Shown piece by piece: positions 5,200 to 7,108 of a stretch of 7,108 nucleotides of DNA. Each line of letters opens with the position of its first letter. Within the stretch, counting starts at the first letter, position 1. This DNA comes from Nitrospirota bacterium. Lineage in GTDB: Bacteria > Nitrospinota_A > UBA7883. Position numbers and translations under genes: made by a program. Below the pieces are notes generated by a model, which searched no databases, was not told the origin of the DNA, and saw only the letters and a program-made list of their open reading frames with translations. The stretch is from assembly GCA_011052055.1 (NCBI GenBank), contig DRJW01000477.1, positions 1 through 7,108 of the forward strand. Direction: 5' to 3'.

Positions 5200-5876
5200 A
5201 AATATCGATCAATGACGGGAGCGAGCCGGAGTCCCCGGAGGTGGTGGAAGCTATGGAGAATTCAGGGGACGGGCAGGCTCCGGCGCCAAAAGAGCTCAAG
5301 CGCCAAAAATCGAAACTTGAGAAAAAGGAGCTTCCCAAAAGGAAAAAAGACGAGATCAACAGGCTAAAAGAGATAGTAAACAACCTTACAGATGAGCTTG
5401 CAATGCGCGAGAGCGAACTGGTTGAAGCCCAGGATAAAACAGCGCGCGCGGTGGCCGACGCCGACAATTACAAAAAACGTATGGCCAGGGAGGCCGAGGA
5501 GCGCTCGAAATACGCTACCGAGTCTCTTGTAAAAAACCTCCTGCCAGCGCTCGATAATCTGGATAAGGCCAGCGAGGCGGTGGAAAACGAAACCGCAGAT
5601 ATCACGCAGTTAAGCGAAGGAGTAAGGCTTACGCGCGAGCAGTTTCTGGATATTTTAAAAAAACATGGGTTGAGCAGGATAGATGTGGTCAACAAACCGT
5701 TCGACCCCGCCACCAGCGAAGCCATTCAGATGGAAGATACGGTAGGCCGCGCGGACGGAGAGGTTACAAGAGAGTTTGCGCCCGGATACATGTTCAAAGA
5801 CAGGGTGGTGCGGCACGCCAAAGTGCTCATAGCCAGAAACCATGCAGGCGATGACGAGCTGACGGATAATGAATAA
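5196..5876 (+). CDS. grpE: Nucleotide exchange factor GrpE
   Basis: This 226-residue protein is GrpE, which releases ADP from DnaK to reset the chaperone cycle. After an acidic then Lys-rich, probably disordered N-terminus (about 1-50), residues 52-107 form the long helix typical of the dimer. LLPALDNLDKA (115-125), EGVRLTREQFLDILKKHGL (141-159), KPFDPATSEAI (167-177) and PGYMFKDRVVRHAKVLIA (196-213) match the family's conserved blocks and beta domain. The start codon is TTG at 5196-5198, overlapping the hrcA stop TGA (5197-5199) and preceded by AGGAGA with a 5-nt gap, indicating translational coupling. The HEA found in most homologues at the FDP motif is SEA here. The gene is slightly longer than usual because of the N-terminal tail. 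Confidence 0.94.
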   Translation: MKISINDGSEPESPEVVEAMENSGDGQAPAPKELKRQKSKLEKKELPKRKKDEINRLKEIVNNLTDELAMRESELVEAQDKTARAVADADNYKKRMAREAEERSKYATESLVKNLLPALDNLDKASEAVENETADITQLSEGVRLTREQFLDILKKHGLSRIDVVNKPFDPATSEAIQMEDTVGRADGEVTREFAPGYMFKDRVVRHAKVLIARNHAGDDELTDNE

Positions 5877-6927
5877 AAGACTTCCCGCAAGAAATCCTTT
5901 CCAGGTTCTGGGCGTTAACGCATACGCCAGCGAGCAAGAGATAAAGCAGGCGTTCCGCAAACTGGCGAAAAAATACCATCCTGACCTTAATATGGCAGCC
6001 TATGGTTTTGAAGAGAAATTTACCGAGCTAACCTGCGCCTATAAAACCATCAGGGATTCAAAAGAAAATAGCGCCGGTGGTCAGGCGCCTGGGTTTGCCT
6101 CCCATCCACCAGGGGGCGGGGGGTTTTTCAAGAAAGGCATAGGCTCGCTGTTCGGCCCGAAAGCTTTCGGAGGTTTAAACTTTACCCCTTTACCGGGGGA
6201 AAATATTGAAAAGCTGATTTCCATTTCTTTTAAAGAGGTCATCAGAGGCGTTAAAAAACGGTTGAAGTTTGACGCCTATGTCGCATGCGCCGATTGCTCC
6301 GGTAACGGCTCCAAAGGCGGAGCGTCGTTTGTGGTGTGCCCGTTATGCCAGGGCGCGGGCAGGGCGCTTGCTGGAGCGGGCGGTTATGCGGGCCATCAAC
6401 TTTGCCCGCAATGTCTGGGCGGGGGCGACGTTATAAGAGTCAGGTGCAGAAGGTGCAAGGCGCGCGGCAGGATTAAAGGAGTCCGGGAAGTAAATATATC
6501 GATTCCACCGGGAGTAGCCGATGGCGCCAGATTTCTGGTCAGGGACAAAGGGGACGCAGGGACACTGCTGTGGCCTTCCGGCGACCTTATCATTACCGTT
6601 TCAACCGTGGAGCACCCGTTTTTTCGCCGGAGGGGAAACGATATCTTCTGCCATGCGCCTGTGCCTTTTACGACGGCGGCGCTGGGAGGGAGCGTTACCG
6701 TTCCCACAATCAGCAACGATGTAAAGATGACCGTCCCCCCCGGCGCCGGGAGCAAGACGGTATTCCGGCTAAAAGGACGTGGGATAAGCGCAAAAGGGGA
6801 TCAGTATGTGCGCCTGATCGTAAACGTGCCATCCCGTCTTACGGCAAAACAGAAGCGATTGCTAGAGGCGTTTGCCAACCTGCGAGGCGATCCTGCGGGG
6901 ACGGATGAAAAAACCGATGTTTATTAA
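5869..6927 (+). CDS. dnaJ: Chaperone protein DnaJ (type I, J-domain with zinc fingers)
   Basis: This 352-residue protein is a class A J-protein, which stimulates DnaK ATPase and hands it substrates. The J-domain begins NPFQVLGV (9-16) and carries the essential HPD at 37-39. A short glycine/phenylalanine-rich linker follows (about 81-104). Four zinc-binding CxxC pairs are present: C140/C143, C157/C160, C179/C182 and C193/C196. The last repeat, CRRCKARG, lacks the usual first glycine of CxxCxGxG. C-terminal substrate-binding beta domains follow (VNISIPPGV at 208; FRLKGRGI at 299). The ATG at 5869 overlaps the end of grpE by 8 bp, and I see only a weak ribosome binding site, so translation probably depends on coupling. 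The sequence is somewhat divergent and shorter than typical DnaJ (about 370-380). A DnaJ paralogue serving a separate DnaK is possible. No intrinsic terminator follows clearly. Confidence 0.93.
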   Translation: MNKRLPARNPFQVLGVNAYASEQEIKQAFRKLAKKYHPDLNMAAYGFEEKFTELTCAYKTIRDSKENSAGGQAPGFASHPPGGGGFFKKGIGSLFGPKAFGGLNFTPLPGENIEKLISISFKEVIRGVKKRLKFDAYVACADCSGNGSKGGASFVVCPLCQGAGRALAGAGGYAGHQLCPQCLGGGDVIRVRCRRCKARGRIKGVREVNISIPPGVADGARFLVRDKGDAGTLLWPSGDLIITVSTVEHPFFRRRGNDIFCHAPVPFTTAALGGSVTVPTISNDVKMTVPPGAGSKTVFRLKGRGISAKGDQYVRLIVNVPSRLTAKQKRLLEAFANLRGDPAGTDEKTDVY

Positions 6928-6971
6928 AGGTTTTAAAATTATGGTTTTAACCGGCAAACCTGATAAACATG

Positions 6972-7001
6972 TTGACCCCTGGTTTTGATAATCCATAGAA
7001 T
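6972..7001 (+). promoter_or_regulatory. Weak candidate promoter after dnaJ
   Basis: TTGACC (6972-6977) and TAGAAT (6996-7001) are each 5-of-6 consensus matches, separated by 18 bp, about 70 bp upstream of a possible GTG start at 7073. In the 6928-7072 gap I see no hairpin followed by a T-tract, only a direct repeat of GGTTTTAA and a weak AGGTTT/AAACCT pairing, so it is not clear that the dnaJ transcript ends here. Confidence 0.35.
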
Positions 7002-7072
7002 CATCGTTCTTTATCTCTTTTGGCCGTGTGATAAAAAACCTCGGCTTTAATCCTTAATCGTGACGGGGGCCT

Positions 7073-7108
7073 GTGAAAGAAAATTCTGAAAAATCGGCGC
7101 CAGCCGCA
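7073..7108 (+). CDS. Possible start of the next gene, truncated by the window edge
   Basis: A GTG at 7073 opens a frame that runs to the end of the window (12 codons, beginning V/M-K-E-N-S-E-K). It is preceded by a GGGGGCC stretch that could act as a ribosome binding site, but only 2-4 nt away, which is closer than ideal. The visible residues are polar and Ala/Pro-rich and do not match the start of DnaK (which opens with a GIDLGTTNS-type motif). I do not recognise the protein. Confidence 0.3.
   Translation, partial: MKENSEKSAPAA

Noticed and set aside
6928..6966. Intrinsic terminator after dnaJ
   Set aside because: The GGTTTTAA copies are direct, not inverted, repeats; the AGGTTT/AAACCT pairing has a long loop and no following T-tract.

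Overview
The window looks like a bacterial chromosome fragment of moderate GC content. The evidence is a set of housekeeping genes (two-subunit [4Fe-4S] fumarase, initiator tRNA, HrcA/GrpE/DnaJ heat-shock genes) with Shine-Dalgarno sites, sigma-70-type promoters and a TTG start. I cannot assign a phylum from the sequence alone. The split fumarase, the HrcA-type regulator and the REP-like repeats fit a Gram-negative or deep-branching, possibly anaerobic bacterium, but that is inference.

Left part, minus strand (positions 25-2671). A class I fumarate hydratase is encoded as separate alpha (1644-2537) and beta (25-609) genes, read right to left. Such subunit genes normally sit next to each other. 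Here about 1 kb lies between them, holding a 150-residue HUH/Y1 transposase of the REP-associated (RAYT) type and a dense set of small GC-rich palindromes in both orientations. Several palindromes are arranged as two hairpins joined by a short A/T-rich linker. One identical 23-bp repeat copy sits just upstream of both the transposase and the fumarase beta gene, and in the transposase it also appears to supply the ribosome binding site.

Middle (2672-4012). A G-rich non-coding stretch with a 40-bp-period repeat lies downstream of an initiator tRNA-fMet gene (2884-2960, minus) that has a near-consensus promoter. To its right, on the plus strand, is a solitary C5-cytosine DNA methyltransferase (3074-4012). 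It is visibly more A/T-rich than its neighbours, has no restriction partner in the window, and carries a perfect 12-bp tandem duplication in its variable (target recognition) region.

Right part, plus strand (4062-7108). A perfect-consensus sigma-70 promoter drives hrcA-grpE-dnaJ, with overlapping gene ends (hrcA stop/grpE TTG start, and 8 bp between grpE and dnaJ). HrcA would be the heat-shock repressor, GrpE the nucleotide exchange factor and DnaJ the J-domain co-chaperone of DnaK. dnaK itself is absent from its usual place between grpE and dnaJ, and no recognisable CIRCE operator precedes hrcA. After dnaJ, 145 bp of non-coding sequence leads to a possible new gene starting with GTG at 7073 and cut by the window edge.

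The most noteworthy element is the RAYT/palindrome cluster splitting the fumarase genes. The next most interesting are the dnaK-less, CIRCE-less chaperone operon and the orphan methyltransferase.
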